From assembly GCF_006088715.1 (NCBI RefSeq), contig NZ_CP030771.1:4846001-4910000 (forward strand): a DNA stretch of 64,000 nt, given 5' to 3'. Position 1 is the first letter of the stretch. The number at the start of each line of letters is the position of its first letter. Made by a program: the position numbers and the translations under genes. Positions 53,520 to 62,736 of this stretch are shown one piece after another. This stretch comes from Streptomyces sp. YIM 121038. Lineage in GTDB: Bacteria > Actinomycetota > Actinomycetes > Streptomycetales > Streptomycetaceae. The notes beneath the pieces are model-generated. The model saw nothing but the letters and a program-made list of their open reading frames with translations, ran no database searches and was not told the origin of the DNA.

Positions 53520-54641
53520 ATGAGCCTGACCCTGAGGACCATCAGCCGAGAGCAACATCTGGCGTACATCCAGAGCCTGCCGTCGGCGAGCCATTGCCAG
53601 GTCCCCGCATGGGCAGACGTGAAGAGTGAATGGCGTTCGGAGAACCTCGGTTGGTTCGACGACAGGACCGGTCACATGGTGGGCGCGGGCCTGGTGCTCT
53701 ACCGCCAGCTGCCCAAGGTGAAGCGCTATCTCGCGTATCTCCCCGAGGGCCCGGTCATCAACTGGTACGCGCCGAACCTGGACGAGTGGCTCCAGCCGAT
53801 GCTCGCGCACCTGAAGAAGCAGGGCGCCTTCTCGGTGAAGATGGGCCCGCCGGTCGTCATCCGCCGCTGGAACGCCCCCGCGATCAAGGCGGGCATCCAG
53901 AACCCCGACGTGAAGCGCCTGCGCGACATCGAGGCCACGCACATCGAGCCGCGCGCCTTCGAAGTCTCCGACAAGCTGCGGCGCATGGGCTGGCAGCAGG
54001 GCGAGGACGGCGGCGCCGGCTTCGGCGACGTGCAGCCCCGCTATGTCTTCCAGGTGCCGCTGGCCAACCGCTCGCTGGACGAGGTCCTCAAGAACTTCAA
54101 CCAGCTGTGGCGCCGCAACATCAAGAAGGCCGAGAAGGCCGGTGTCGAGGTCGTCCAGGGCGGTTACAACGACCTTCCCGAGTGGCAGCGCCTGTACGAG
54201 ATCACGGCGATCCGCGACAAGTTCCGGCCGCGGCCGCTGAGCTACTTCCAGCAGCAGTGGCGGGCCCTCAACTCCGAGGACCCCAACCGCATGCGGCTGT
54301 ACTTCGCGCGGCACAACGGCGTGAACCTTTCGGCGGCGACGATGCTCGTCGTGGGCGGGCACGTCTGGTACTCCTACGGCGCCTCCGACAACATCGGCCG
54401 CGAGGTCCGGCCCTCGAACGCGATGCAGTGGCGGATGCTGCGCGACGCCTACGCGCTCGGCGCCTCGGTCTACGACCTGCGCGGCATCTCCGACTCGCTG
54501 GACGAGACGGACCACCTCTTCGGCCTGATCCAGTTCAAGGTCGGCACCGGCGGCGAGGCCGTCGAGTACGTCGGCGAGTGGGACTTCCCGCTGAACAAGC
54601 TGCTGCACAAGGCGCTCGACATCTACATGTCGCGTCGCTGA
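53520..54641 (+). CDS. femX: FemX-like lipid II amino-acid transferase (FemABX family)
   Basis: About 373 residues of the FemABX family, which adds amino acids from aminoacyl-tRNA to the stem peptide of lipid II. Marks are SLPSASHCQVPAWADVKSEW near the N-terminus, two GNAT-like domains, the region NFNQLWRRNIKKAEKAGVEV and YDLRGISDSLDETDHLFGLIQFKVGTGGEAVEYVGEWD. S. coelicolor has FemX at this position and its paralogue VanK in the vancomycin cluster. FemX builds the glycine bridge on LL-diaminopimelate. Start ATG 53520 follows GAGGAGCG. The racemase-like gene is downstream. Confidence 0.9.
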   Translation: MSLTLRTISREQHLAYIQSLPSASHCQVPAWADVKSEWRSENLGWFDDRTGHMVGAGLVLYRQLPKVKRYLAYLPEGPVINWYAPNLDEWLQPMLAHLKKQGAFSVKMGPPVVIRRWNAPAIKAGIQNPDVKRLRDIEATHIEPRAFEVSDKLRRMGWQQGEDGGAGFGDVQPRYVFQVPLANRSLDEVLKNFNQLWRRNIKKAEKAGVEVVQGGYNDLPEWQRLYEITAIRDKFRPRPLSYFQQQWRALNSEDPNRMRLYFARHNGVNLSAATMLVVGGHVWYSYGASDNIGREVRPSNAMQWRMLRDAYALGASVYDLRGISDSLDETDHLFGLIQFKVGTGGEAVEYVGEWDFPLNKLLHKALDIYMSRR

Positions 54642-54718
54642 TCCCGCACAGTCGCCTTCCGTAATTCCCTCCATATCTCTGTTACACCGCAGCCACCAGA
54701 AAGGTTCCGGGACCAGCC

Positions 54719-55750
54719 ATGGCGCTCACGCTCTATGTCGACACCGCGCGCTGGCGGGCACACCAGAAGCACGTGCTTGACCAATTCCCAGGCATCGTCC
54801 CGGTCTGCAAGGGCAACGGCTACGGGTTCGGCCACGAGCGCCTCGCCGAGGAAGCCACGCGATTCGGCGCCGATGTCCTTGCCGTCGGCACGACCTACGA
54901 AGCCGCTCGGATCAAGGACTGGTTCGGCGGCGACCTGCTGGTCCTCACCCCGTTCCGCCGGGGCGAGGAGCCCGTGCCGCTGCCTGACCGCGTCATCCGC
55001 TCCGTGTCGTCTCTCGACGGCGTGCACGGGCTCGTGGGCGCCCGTGTCGTCATCGAGGTCATGTCCTCGATGAAGCGCCACGGCATCACCGAGCAGGACC
55101 TGCCGCATCTGCACGCCGCCATCGAGGACGTGCGCCTCGAAGGCTTCGCGATCCACCTGCCGCTCGACCGGCCCGACGGCACGGACGCCGTCAACGAGGT
55201 CATCGTCTGGATGGACCGGCTGCGCACGGCGCGGCTGCCGCTGCACACGATGTTCGTCAGCCACCTCAAGGCCGATGAACTCGCCCGCCTGCAGCAGCAG
55301 TTCCCCCAGACCCGCTTCCGGGCGCGGATCGGCACGCACCTGTGGCTGGGCGACCATCACGCGACCGAGTACCGGGGCTCCGTCCTGGACGTGACGCGCG
55401 TCGCCAAGGGGGACCGTTTCGGCTACCGGCAGCAGAAGGCCGCGTCCGACGGCTGGCTCGTCGTCGTCGCGGGCGGCACCTCACACGGTGTCGGCCTGGA
55501 GGCGCCGAAGGCGCTGCACGGGATGATGCCGCGCGCGAAGGGCGTGGCCCGCGCGGGACTCGCGACCGTGAACCGCAACCTCTCGCCGTTCGTCTGGGGC
55601 GCCAAGCAGCGCTGGTTCGCGGAGCCGCCGCACATGCAGGTGTCGATCCTGTTCGTGCCGTCGGACGCGCCGGAGCCGACGGTGGGCGAGGAGCTGGTCG
55701 CGCATCTGCGGCACACCACCACGCAGTTCGACCGGATCGTCGACCGCTGA
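54719..55750 (+). CDS. Alanine racemase-like PLP enzyme
   Basis: About 343 residues with an alanine racemase N-terminal barrel. The PLP lysine sits in PVCKGNGYGFG, where ordinary racemases have KANAYGHG. VVIEVMSSMKRHG and FVSHLKADELARL are barrel strands. The C-terminal domain is short and does not show the usual MGxxCMD motif. It could be a racemase for another amino acid or a PLP-binding protein without racemase activity. It lies 78 bases after femX and ends at a strong terminator, so the two are probably one operon acting on cell-wall amino acids. Confidence 0.78.
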   Translation: MALTLYVDTARWRAHQKHVLDQFPGIVPVCKGNGYGFGHERLAEEATRFGADVLAVGTTYEAARIKDWFGGDLLVLTPFRRGEEPVPLPDRVIRSVSSLDGVHGLVGARVVIEVMSSMKRHGITEQDLPHLHAAIEDVRLEGFAIHLPLDRPDGTDAVNEVIVWMDRLRTARLPLHTMFVSHLKADELARLQQQFPQTRFRARIGTHLWLGDHHATEYRGSVLDVTRVAKGDRFGYRQQKAASDGWLVVVAGGTSHGVGLEAPKALHGMMPRAKGVARAGLATVNRNLSPFVWGAKQRWFAEPPHMQVSILFVPSDAPEPTVGEELVAHLRHTTTQFDRIVDR

Positions 55751-55794
55751 CCCCACGCGGCACCCGCGCCGAAGGGCGCGGTCCTCAACGGTGA

Positions 55795-55830
55795 AAGGGC
55801 CGGGCGCGACAGTTGTCGCGCCCGGCCCTT
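55795..55830 (+). terminator. Terminator of the femX-racemase operon
   Basis: A 17-base perfect stem (55795-55811 with 55814-55830) with only GT between the arms, 44 bases past the racemase-like stop. Confidence 0.9.
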
Positions 55831-55979
55831 CGCGTGCCGGTCCTCCAGCGCCGCAGACCGCGGTCTCAGCGCCCTCCAAGCCCCGGCCCCGCCCCGTCAC
55901 CGCCCTCCGGCGTTCCGGCCCTCCTGCCGCAGCCCACAGCCGTTCCGGTACACCGCCATCCGGGCGTCTTCTTGTTCGC

Positions 55980-57500
55980 TCAGGGCGAACGCTTCCCTGT
56001 CGTCCCCCATTCCACGTACGTCTCCTCGCCGTCACGCGCCCCGTCGTACCGCGGTGCCCGACCACCAAGGCTGAGCACGAACACGTCCGGCGCACCGTCC
56101 AGGACCCCGCCCGAAGGGTCGTCCTCGCCGGTCCGCCGCACCACGTCCCGCTCCGGCATGAGGATGTCGCGTACGACCACGGCGCACAGGTACAGCGTCC
56201 CCAGCAGGTGGATGGCGATGGCCACCTGGTAGCCCTCGGTCGGCAGTCCCTTGTGGGCGTCTCCGCTCGTCGTGTACGCGAGGTACATCCAGATGCCCAG
56301 GAAGTACGCGACCTCGCACGCCTGCCAGATCAGGAAGTCCCGCCAGCGCGGACGCGCCAGGGCGGCGAGCGGGATCAGCCACAGCACGTACTGCGGCGAG
56401 TACACCTTGTTGGTGAGGATGAAGGCGGCGACCACCAGGAAGGCCAGCTGCGCGAAGCGCGGGCGCCTGGGAGCGGTGAAGCCGAGCGCGGCGATGCCGA
56501 GGCAGGCGAGCAGCATGAGCACCACCGCCAGCCGGTTCACCGTGTCCGTGGTCGGCGGGTCGTCCATGCGCTGGGCGAGGATGAGCCAGAACGAGCCGAA
56601 GTCGACGCCCCGCTCCCGGCTGAAGCTGTAGAACTTCGCCCAGCCGTCCGGCGCCTGGATCATCACCGGCAGGTTCACCGCCAGCCAGGCTGCGGTCGTC
56701 GCGATGAGCGCGCTCCCGAACTCCCGCCACTTGCCCGCGCGCCAGCACAGCACGAGCAGCGGGCCGAGGAGCAGCGCGGGATAGAGCTTGGCCGCCGTCG
56801 CGAGCCCCAGCAGGATGCCGAAGGCGACCGCGCGCCCGCGCGACCACATCAGCATCGCGGCAGCGGTGAGGGCGACGGCGAACAGGTCCCAGTTGATCGT
56901 GGCCGTCAGCGCGAAGGCGGGCGCCAGGGCGACGAGCAGCGCGTCCCAGGGCCGACGCCGGTGGATGCGTGTCACGCAGACGGCGATGACGGCCGTGCAG
57001 GCCATCAGCATCCCGGCGTTGACCATCCAGTAGAACTTCTCCTGGTGCTGGAGGCTGCCGCTGCCCGGTGTCAGCCAGGCGGCCACCTCCATGAACAGCC
57101 CCGTGAGCACGGGGTACTCGAGGTACTCCATGTCGCCGGGCAGCTTGTCGAAGTACGGCACGAGTCCGTCGGCGAAGCCACGGCCCTGGTAGAGGTGGGG
57201 GATGTCGGAGTAGCACGCGTGGGTGTACTGCGAGCTCGCGCCGACGAACCAGGAGCCGTTGTAGCACGGGGCCTTCTGCACCATGCCGAGTGCGAACATC
57301 CCGAGGGCGACGAGCGCGATGACGCGCACGGGCGTCCACCATGTCGCCGCGAGGAGCGCTCTGCGGCCGATGGGCCCGCCGATCAGCTCGCTGCCGGAGG
57401 CCGAGAGCTCGTCCTGCCTCGTGGGAAGCACGGGCTGCGGGACCCGCTCGCTCAGGGGTGGATGTGCGCGTGTGGGGGGCGTCTTCTCTGCGCTGGGCAT
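55980..57500 (-). CDS. GT87-like polyprenol-phosphate mannosyltransferase, membrane protein
   Basis: About 506 residues and 10-12 membrane helices. Residues NGSWFVGASSQYTHACYSDIPHLYQGRGFADGLVPYFD form the first large extracytoplasmic loop and carry the acidic residue expected in a GT-C enzyme. PLLVLCWRAGKWREF and NKVYSPQYVLWLIPLAAL match GT87-type mannosyltransferases of actinomycetes. It uses polyprenyl-phosphate sugar to glycosylate a lipid or polymer outside the cytoplasm. Acceptor is not known. Transcribed toward the operon end, with a PBP gene upstream. Confidence 0.8.
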   Translation of the reverse strand: MPSAEKTPPTRAHPPLSERVPQPVLPTRQDELSASGSELIGGPIGRRALLAATWWTPVRVIALVALGMFALGMVQKAPCYNGSWFVGASSQYTHACYSDIPHLYQGRGFADGLVPYFDKLPGDMEYLEYPVLTGLFMEVAAWLTPGSGSLQHQEKFYWMVNAGMLMACTAVIAVCVTRIHRRRPWDALLVALAPAFALTATINWDLFAVALTAAAMLMWSRGRAVAFGILLGLATAAKLYPALLLGPLLVLCWRAGKWREFGSALIATTAAWLAVNLPVMIQAPDGWAKFYSFSRERGVDFGSFWLILAQRMDDPPTTDTVNRLAVVLMLLACLGIAALGFTAPRRPRFAQLAFLVVAAFILTNKVYSPQYVLWLIPLAALARPRWRDFLIWQACEVAYFLGIWMYLAYTTSGDAHKGLPTEGYQVAIAIHLLGTLYLCAVVVRDILMPERDVVRRTGEDDPSGGVLDGAPDVFVLSLGGRAPRYDGARDGEETYVEWGTTGKRSP

Positions 57501-57679
57501 GGCGCACATCCTGCCGTACGGACCCTGTCAGGCCCTGGAAGCACCGACGCGTCCGCGCCCTGTGGCATCGAGGGGAAGAGCCCGCAGCGGCGACGGAGCC
57601 CTCAGTCAGGCAGCAGAGGGCCCTCAGCTCCGCCACAGCAGGCCGTGCGCGCCCTCTGGCGGGCCCTTCGGACACGGGC

Positions 57680-57712
57680 AAGGCCGCCGCACCACGGGGG
57701 TGCGGCGGCCTT
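57680..57712 (-). terminator. Terminator of the PBP gene
   Basis: AAGGCCGCCGCACC (57680-57693) pairs with GGTGCGGCGGCCTT (57699-57712), a 14-base perfect stem with a 5-base loop, 33 bases past the PBP stop. Its last base is shared with a parS site. Confidence 0.88.
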
Positions 57713-57727
57713 GTTTCACGTGAAACA
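57712..57727. other. parS: parS site, perfect match
   Basis: TGTTTCACGTGAAACA, identical to the consensus, 17 bases past the PBP stop and next to its terminator. Confidence 0.95.
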
Positions 57728-57744
57728 CGCGACGTGCTCGGCGG

Positions 57745-60453
57745 TCAGCCTCCGGTCGGGCCTTCGAAGATGCCGCCACCGTTGCCGTTGTGGCCGTTCC
57801 CGTTGCCGTTTCCGTTGCCGCCGTTCGCGTCGCCCGTGGGCGGTGGTGACTCACCGCCCGGGCCGCCGATGACGCCCCCGTTGTCGTCCCCGCCCTCGGA
57901 GGCCCCGCCGTCGTCCTCGCACCTCGGATCCGAGGCCTTACAGGTCTCGGTCGGGTCGTCGGGGGTCTTCGTCGGCGGAGGCTCGGAGGACTTCGTCTCC
58001 GTGGGCGTGGGCGACGGGGAGTCGCTCGGCTCCTCTTCTTCCTCGGTCTGGGTGGGCGTGGGCACCACCGGCTGGCCGACGATCTCGCCGATGGGCTGCG
58101 GCGTCGGGAACGTCAGGACGGGCTTGCCCTTGAGCGCGGCCGACATGTAGTCCTGCCAGATCTCCGCGGGGAACGAGGCGCCGTGGATCTTCTCCTGGCC
58201 GCCCGTGCCGAACATCTCCAGGAACTGGCGCTTCTTGTTGGACTCGTCGTCGTCCATCCGGTACATGCTGATCGCCGTGGACAGCTGCGGGGTGTAGCCG
58301 ACGAACCAGGCGGACTTGTTGCCGTCGGTCGTACCCGTCTTGCCGGCCACCTGACGGCCGGGGAGCTTCGCCGAGGTACCCGTGCCCTTCTCGACGACGG
58401 TCCGCAGGACGTCCGTGACGTTGTTCGCGACCGCGGGGGAGAAGGCCACCTTCGTCTTGGACGGGTGGGTGTAGACCGACTGACCCTCCTTCTCGATCTC
58501 CTTCACCGAGAACGGGTCACGCTGCTTACCGCTGGCCGCGAACGTGGCGTAGGCACCGGCCATCCGGATCGCGCTCGGGGACGACGTACCGAGGGAGAAG
58601 GACGGGTAGGTGGCGCCCGCCATGGAGTTGTCGTCCCGCAGGCCCGCGTCTATGGCCGCGGCCTTCACCTTGTCGAGCCCGACGTCCATGCCGAGCTGGA
58701 CGTAGGCGGAGTTGACCGACTCCCGCATGGCCTCACGCAGGTCGATCTTGTAGCTCGGCGGGTTGTAGGACTGGTGGCCGTCGTTGCTCTGCAGCCACTC
58801 CTTGCCGTCCTTGTCCGTCCAGACCGTGCCGTCGTAGTTCTTGATCTTGAGCTTGTTCTTGCCGCTGTACAGGCTCTTCGGGTTGATGACGGTGCGCTGG
58901 GCGTCGTCCTGGTTCGCGCTCCCGCTCTTGTCCCGGATGCCGTTCTTGAAGGCCGCCGCCAGCACGAAGGGCTTGTACGTGGAACCGACCTGGGCACCCG
59001 TCGTGTCCGCGTTGTTGGTGAAGTGCTTGGTCGCGTCCTCACCGCCGTAGATGGCCTCGATCGCGCCGGTCCCGGGGTTGACCGAGGCGCCACCGAACTG
59101 GACGTACTTGTCCTTGTCCGGGCGCAGCTTCGGCTTGATGTTCTCCTTGCGGACCTTCTTCACGGCCTTTTCGAGCTCCGTGACCTTCTTCTTGCTGAAG
59201 GTCGTGTGGATCTCGTAGCCGCCCTGGTCCAGCTCCCGGGCGGAGATGTCGGTGTTGTTGACGACGTACGCCTTGGCGAGCGAGACGAGGTAGCCGATCT
59301 GGCCGCTCAGCTTGACGTTGGAGCGCGGGTTCTGCGGCGTCGGGAACTTGGTGTACTTCTCCCGTTCGGACGCCTCCATGCTGCCGTCCTTGACCTCCTC
59401 GTCGAGGATCCACGCCCAGCGCTTCTTGGCGCGCTCGGTGTTCGCCTGTGTGTTGGCCGAGGGGTCGATCTCCGGGTAGCCCGCCGGGTCGTAGTAGGTG
59501 GCGCCCTTGAGGACCGTGGCGAGCAGGGCGCACTCGCTGGGGTTCAGCTTCTGCGCCTCCTTGCCGAAGTAGGCGCGCGCGGCGGCCTGGATGCCGTAGG
59601 CGTTGCGGCCGTAGTAGGCGGTGTTGAGGTACCCCGCCATGATGTCTTCCTTGCTGACGGTCCGGCCGACCTTTATGGAGATGAACAGCTCCTTGAACTT
59701 CCGGCTGAACGTCTGCGACTGGTCGTCGAGCCGGGCGTTCTTCACGTACTGCTGCGTGATGGTCGAGCCGCCCTGGGTCTGACCGCCCTTGGCCATGTTC
59801 ACCACGGCGCGGGCGATGCCCATCGGGTCGACGCCCTTGTCCTTGTAGAACGTCTTGTTCTCCGCCGAGATGACGGCGTTGCGCATCGCCTCGGGGATGT
59901 CCTCGTACTTGATGATCTGGCGGTTGGTCTCCCCACCGGTCGCGACCATCTGGGAGCCGTCGGCCCAGTAGTAGACGTTGTTCTGCGCCTTGGCCGCGTT
60001 GGCGACCTCGGGGATCTCGACGAGCGCGTACGCGATGCCCGCGACCGCCATCAGGCTGCCGAAGAACCCGATGACCAGGCCCGTGATCAGGCGCCACGAC
60101 GGGATCCAGCGGCGCGGCCCGCTCCGGCCCGCGCGTGGATAGTCGATGAAGCGCTTCTTGGGCGGGCCGTAGCCCCGCCCGCGGCCGCGTCCGCCGCTCT
60201 CCGGCGCCCGGCGCCGGCCTCCGCCCACGGAGCCATTGCGGGCGGCGCGCCTGGCCTCCGCGCGCCCCCCGTAGGAGCGCCCCTCGTCCTCGGGGGCGCC
60301 GGATTCGTACGAAGACGAAGGTCCGTGCGGCGAAGACGGCGATCCGGTGGCGCCTCGCGGTGCTGCGCGACGGCCGGACGGCGCGCCGGACGCGCCCCGC
60401 CTGGCCGCGGCGCGTCCGCCGCCCTGTGGCGGCTTGCGACGGTGCTCGCTCAT
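57745..60453 (-). CDS. Class A penicillin-binding protein (transglycosylase/transpeptidase)
   Basis: About 902 residues. A basic, Arg/Gly-rich cytoplasmic tail of 115 residues, one membrane helix (LITGLVIGFFGSLMAVAGIAYALV), then a GT51 transglycosylase domain with the catalytic Glu in SAENKTFYKDKG and TITQQYVKN. The transpeptidase domain has STYK near residue 490, SVN in RESVNSAYVQLG, and KTG in AGKTGTTDG near 702. The last 110 residues are Pro/Glu/Thr/Ser-rich and Gly-Asn-rich. It polymerises and cross-links peptidoglycan. ATG 60453 has GAGGAG 11 bases upstream. Confidence 0.93.
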   Translation of the reverse strand: MSEHRRKPPQGGGRAAARRGASGAPSGRRAAPRGATGSPSSPHGPSSSYESGAPEDEGRSYGGRAEARRAARNGSVGGGRRRAPESGGRGRGRGYGPPKKRFIDYPRAGRSGPRRWIPSWRLITGLVIGFFGSLMAVAGIAYALVEIPEVANAAKAQNNVYYWADGSQMVATGGETNRQIIKYEDIPEAMRNAVISAENKTFYKDKGVDPMGIARAVVNMAKGGQTQGGSTITQQYVKNARLDDQSQTFSRKFKELFISIKVGRTVSKEDIMAGYLNTAYYGRNAYGIQAAARAYFGKEAQKLNPSECALLATVLKGATYYDPAGYPEIDPSANTQANTERAKKRWAWILDEEVKDGSMEASEREKYTKFPTPQNPRSNVKLSGQIGYLVSLAKAYVVNNTDISARELDQGGYEIHTTFSKKKVTELEKAVKKVRKENIKPKLRPDKDKYVQFGGASVNPGTGAIEAIYGGEDATKHFTNNADTTGAQVGSTYKPFVLAAAFKNGIRDKSGSANQDDAQRTVINPKSLYSGKNKLKIKNYDGTVWTDKDGKEWLQSNDGHQSYNPPSYKIDLREAMRESVNSAYVQLGMDVGLDKVKAAAIDAGLRDDNSMAGATYPSFSLGTSSPSAIRMAGAYATFAASGKQRDPFSVKEIEKEGQSVYTHPSKTKVAFSPAVANNVTDVLRTVVEKGTGTSAKLPGRQVAGKTGTTDGNKSAWFVGYTPQLSTAISMYRMDDDESNKKRQFLEMFGTGGQEKIHGASFPAEIWQDYMSAALKGKPVLTFPTPQPIGEIVGQPVVPTPTQTEEEEEPSDSPSPTPTETKSSEPPPTKTPDDPTETCKASDPRCEDDGGASEGGDDNGGVIGGPGGESPPPTGDANGGNGNGNGNGHNGNGGGIFEGPTGG

Positions 60454-60827
60454 CGAACGACTACTCCTCGGGCAGGCGCGGTGGTCCGCACCTGGAAACG
60501 GCAGCTGGTTTCCGGTCCCCCCGACGTACGGACGAGTCCATTCCGGCACTCGTCCGTACGGCACCGGGACAGTAACGCCACCTCACGTCACTTGGTTCCC
60601 GGCGGTATGCATGGCGCACAGACTACGCACCGTCAAAACCCTCTTAGCGCTGAAGTTCACCCCAAATCAGGCAAGTTACTTCCTACGAATCGGTGATGTG
60701 ACGCCGTTCACCGTTCCCCCTCTTGTCGCAGCAGGAACCTCGTTCTATCGTCGTGATGTATCGAGTCGATACATCAGGTCGGCATAAAGGTCCGTGTCAG
60801 GCAGACCGGGACAGACGGGAGGACACC
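60454..60827. other. Divergent promoter region for PBP and PadR genes
   Basis: No gene. The middle (60620-60720) is A/T-rich for this genome, consistent with promoters. The PadR operator lies at 60754-60776. No stable hairpin other than that. Confidence 0.45.
60754..60776. promoter_or_regulatory. PadR operator palindrome
   Basis: TGATGTATCGA-G-TCGATACATCA is a perfect 11-base inverted repeat around one base, with the ATGT/ACAT elements recognised by PadR-like proteins. It ends 51 bases before the padR ATG and includes a likely promoter overlap. Inference: autoregulation. Confidence 0.75.
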
Positions 60828-61517
60828 ATGAGCAGGCGCTCCGGCATCCTCGAGTTCGCTGTGCTCGGCCTGCTCCGCGAGTCCCCGATGCACGGCTACG
60901 AGCTGCGCAAACGGCTCAATACCTCACTGGGCGTGTTCCGCGCCTTCAGCTATGGGTCGCTGTACCCCTGTCTGAAGACACTGGTGGCCAACGGCTGGTT
61001 GATCGAGGAGTCGGGAACCGCCACCGCAGAGGCCCTGGCGGCGGCTCCGCTCGCCGGGCGCCGCGCCAAGATCGTCTACCGGTTGACCGCGGAAGGTAAG
61101 GAACACTTCGAGGAACTGCTCTCGCAGACCGGCCCCGACGCGTACGAGGACGAGCACTTCGCCGCCCGCTTCGCCTTCTTCGGCCAGACCTCGCGGGACG
61201 TGCGGATGCGGGTGCTCGAGGGCCGCCGCAGCCGCCTGGAGGAGCGCCTGGAGAAGATGCGCGCCTCTCTGGCCCGCACCCGGGAGCGCCTCGACGACTA
61301 CACGCTTGAGCTGCAGCGCCACGGAATGGAGTCCGTGGAGCGCGAAGTGCGCTGGCTGAACGAGCTCATCGAGAGCGAGCGCGCGGGACGCGACCAGCAA
61401 CGGTCCGGTCCCGGGAGCTCCGCTCAGCAGAACAGCACATCTGGGGAGTCGGACGTCCTGCCCCGGCGGCGGGGGGACAACCCGCCGCCGGATGCGTCCG
61501 GCGACACCGCCAAGTGA
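60828..61517 (+). CDS. PadR family transcriptional regulator
   Basis: About 229 residues. A PadR winged helix: [26 protein letters not shown] and [18 protein letters not shown]. An insert [27 protein letters not shown] follows. Then a coiled-coil C-terminal domain ([29 protein letters not shown]). GGGAGG precedes the ATG. It probably represses its own promoter through the palindrome upstream, and through read-through also ino1, which begins 59 bases after its stop. Confidence 0.9.
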   Translation: MSRRSGILEFAVLGLLRESPMHGYELRKRLNTSLGVFRAFSYGSLYPCLKTLVANGWLIEESGTATAEALAAAPLAGRRAKIVYRLTAEGKEHFEELLSQTGPDAYEDEHFAARFAFFGQTSRDVRMRVLEGRRSRLEERLEKMRASLARTRERLDDYTLELQRHGMESVEREVRWLNELIESERAGRDQQRSGPGSSAQQNSTSGESDVLPRRRGDNPPPDASGDTAK

Positions 61518-61537
61518 CACCCCGCACTCGCGGGGTG
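61518..61537 (+). terminator. Hairpin between padR and ino1
   Basis: CACCCCGC/GCGGGGTG, an 8-base stem with ACTC loop, immediately past the padR stop. It may reduce read-through into ino1 rather than stop it fully. Confidence 0.5.
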
Positions 61538-61575
61538 CCATCCGGAATACCGAGATCACACAGGGAGCAACCGGA

Positions 61576-62658
61576 ATGGGTTCGGTTCGCGTAGCCATCG
61601 TCGGCGTGGGCAACTGCGCCGCCTCGCTGGTCCAGGGCGTCGAGTACTACAAGGACGCCGACCCGGACAGCAAGGTCCCGGGCCTGATGCACGTCCAGTT
61701 CGGCGACTACCACGTCGGTGACGTCGAGTTCGTCGCCGCCTTCGACGTCGACGCGAAGAAGGTCGGCCTCGACCTCGCGGACGCCATCGGCGCCAGCGAG
61801 AACAACACCATCAAGATCTGCGACGTGCCGAACACCGGCGTGCAGGTCCAGCGTGGCCACACCCACGACGGTCTGGGCAAGTACTACCGCCAGACCATCG
61901 AGGAGTCCACCGAGGCCCCCGTCGACGTCGTCCAGGTCCTCAAGGACAAGCAGGTCGACGTCCTCGTCTGCTACCTGCCCGTCGGTTCCGAGGACGCCGC
62001 GAAGTTCTACGCGCAGTGCGCCATCGACGCCAAGGTCGCCTTCGTCAACGCCCTGCCGGTGTTCATCGCGGGCACCAAGGAGTGGGCGGACAAGTTCACC
62101 GAGGCCGGCGTCCCGATCGTCGGTGACGACATCAAGTCCCAGGTCGGCGCCACCATCACGCACCGCGTCATGGCGAAGCTGTTCGAGGACCGCGGCGTCC
62201 GTCTCGAGCGCACCATGCAGCTGAACGTCGGCGGCAACATGGACTTCAAGAACATGCTGGAGCGCGACCGCCTCGAGTCGAAGAAGATCTCGAAGACGCA
62301 GGCCGTCACCTCGCAGATCCCCGACCGCGAGCTGGGCGAGAAGAACGTCCACATCGGCCCGTCCGACTACGTGGCGTGGCTCGACGACCGCAAGTGGGCG
62401 TACGTCCGCCTCGAGGGCCGCGCCTTCGGCGACGTCCCGCTGAACCTGGAGTACAAGCTCGAGGTCTGGGACTCCCCGAACTCGGCGGGTGTCATCATCG
62501 ACGCCCTGCGCGCCGCGAAGATCGCCAAGGACCGCGGCATCGGCGGCCCGATCCTGTCGGCGTCCTCGTACTTCATGAAGTCCCCGCCGGTGCAGTACTT
62601 CGACGACGAGGCCTTCGCGAACGTCGAGAAGTTCATCAAGGGCGAGGTCGAGCGCTGA
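61576..62658 (+). CDS. ino1: Inositol-3-phosphate synthase
   Basis: About 360 residues, shorter than eukaryotic Ino1 and typical of actinobacteria. NAD-binding [16 protein letters not shown] opens the protein; [15 protein letters not shown] and [16 protein letters not shown] are hallmarks, with the lysines of the active site in [10 protein letters not shown]. It converts glucose-6-phosphate to inositol-3-phosphate, the source of mycothiol and phosphatidylinositol. GGGAG precedes ATG 61576 by 8 bases. A strong terminator follows. It is downstream of padR, which may control it. Confidence 0.95.
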   Translation: MGSVRVAIVGVGNCAASLVQGVEYYKDADPDSKVPGLMHVQFGDYHVGDVEFVAAFDVDAKKVGLDLADAIGASENNTIKICDVPNTGVQVQRGHTHDGLGKYYRQTIEESTEAPVDVVQVLKDKQVDVLVCYLPVGSEDAAKFYAQCAIDAKVAFVNALPVFIAGTKEWADKFTEAGVPIVGDDIKSQVGATITHRVMAKLFEDRGVRLERTMQLNVGGNMDFKNMLERDRLESKKISKTQAVTSQIPDRELGEKNVHIGPSDYVAWLDDRKWAYVRLEGRAFGDVPLNLEYKLEVWDSPNSAGVIIDALRAAKIAKDRGIGGPILSASSYFMKSPPVQYFDDEAFANVEKFIKGEVER

Positions 62659-62678
62659 CCGCGCTGAACGGCTGACCT

Positions 62679-62717
62679 GACGAGGGTCCCCGGGTCGTCG
62701 ACCCGGGGACCCTCGTC
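62679..62717 (+). terminator. Terminator of ino1
   Basis: An 18-base perfect stem (62679-62696 with 62700-62717) and a GTC loop, 20 bases past the ino1 stop. The strongest hairpin in the window. Confidence 0.93.
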
Positions 62718-62736
62718 GTATGTGAGGCTGTGCGCC

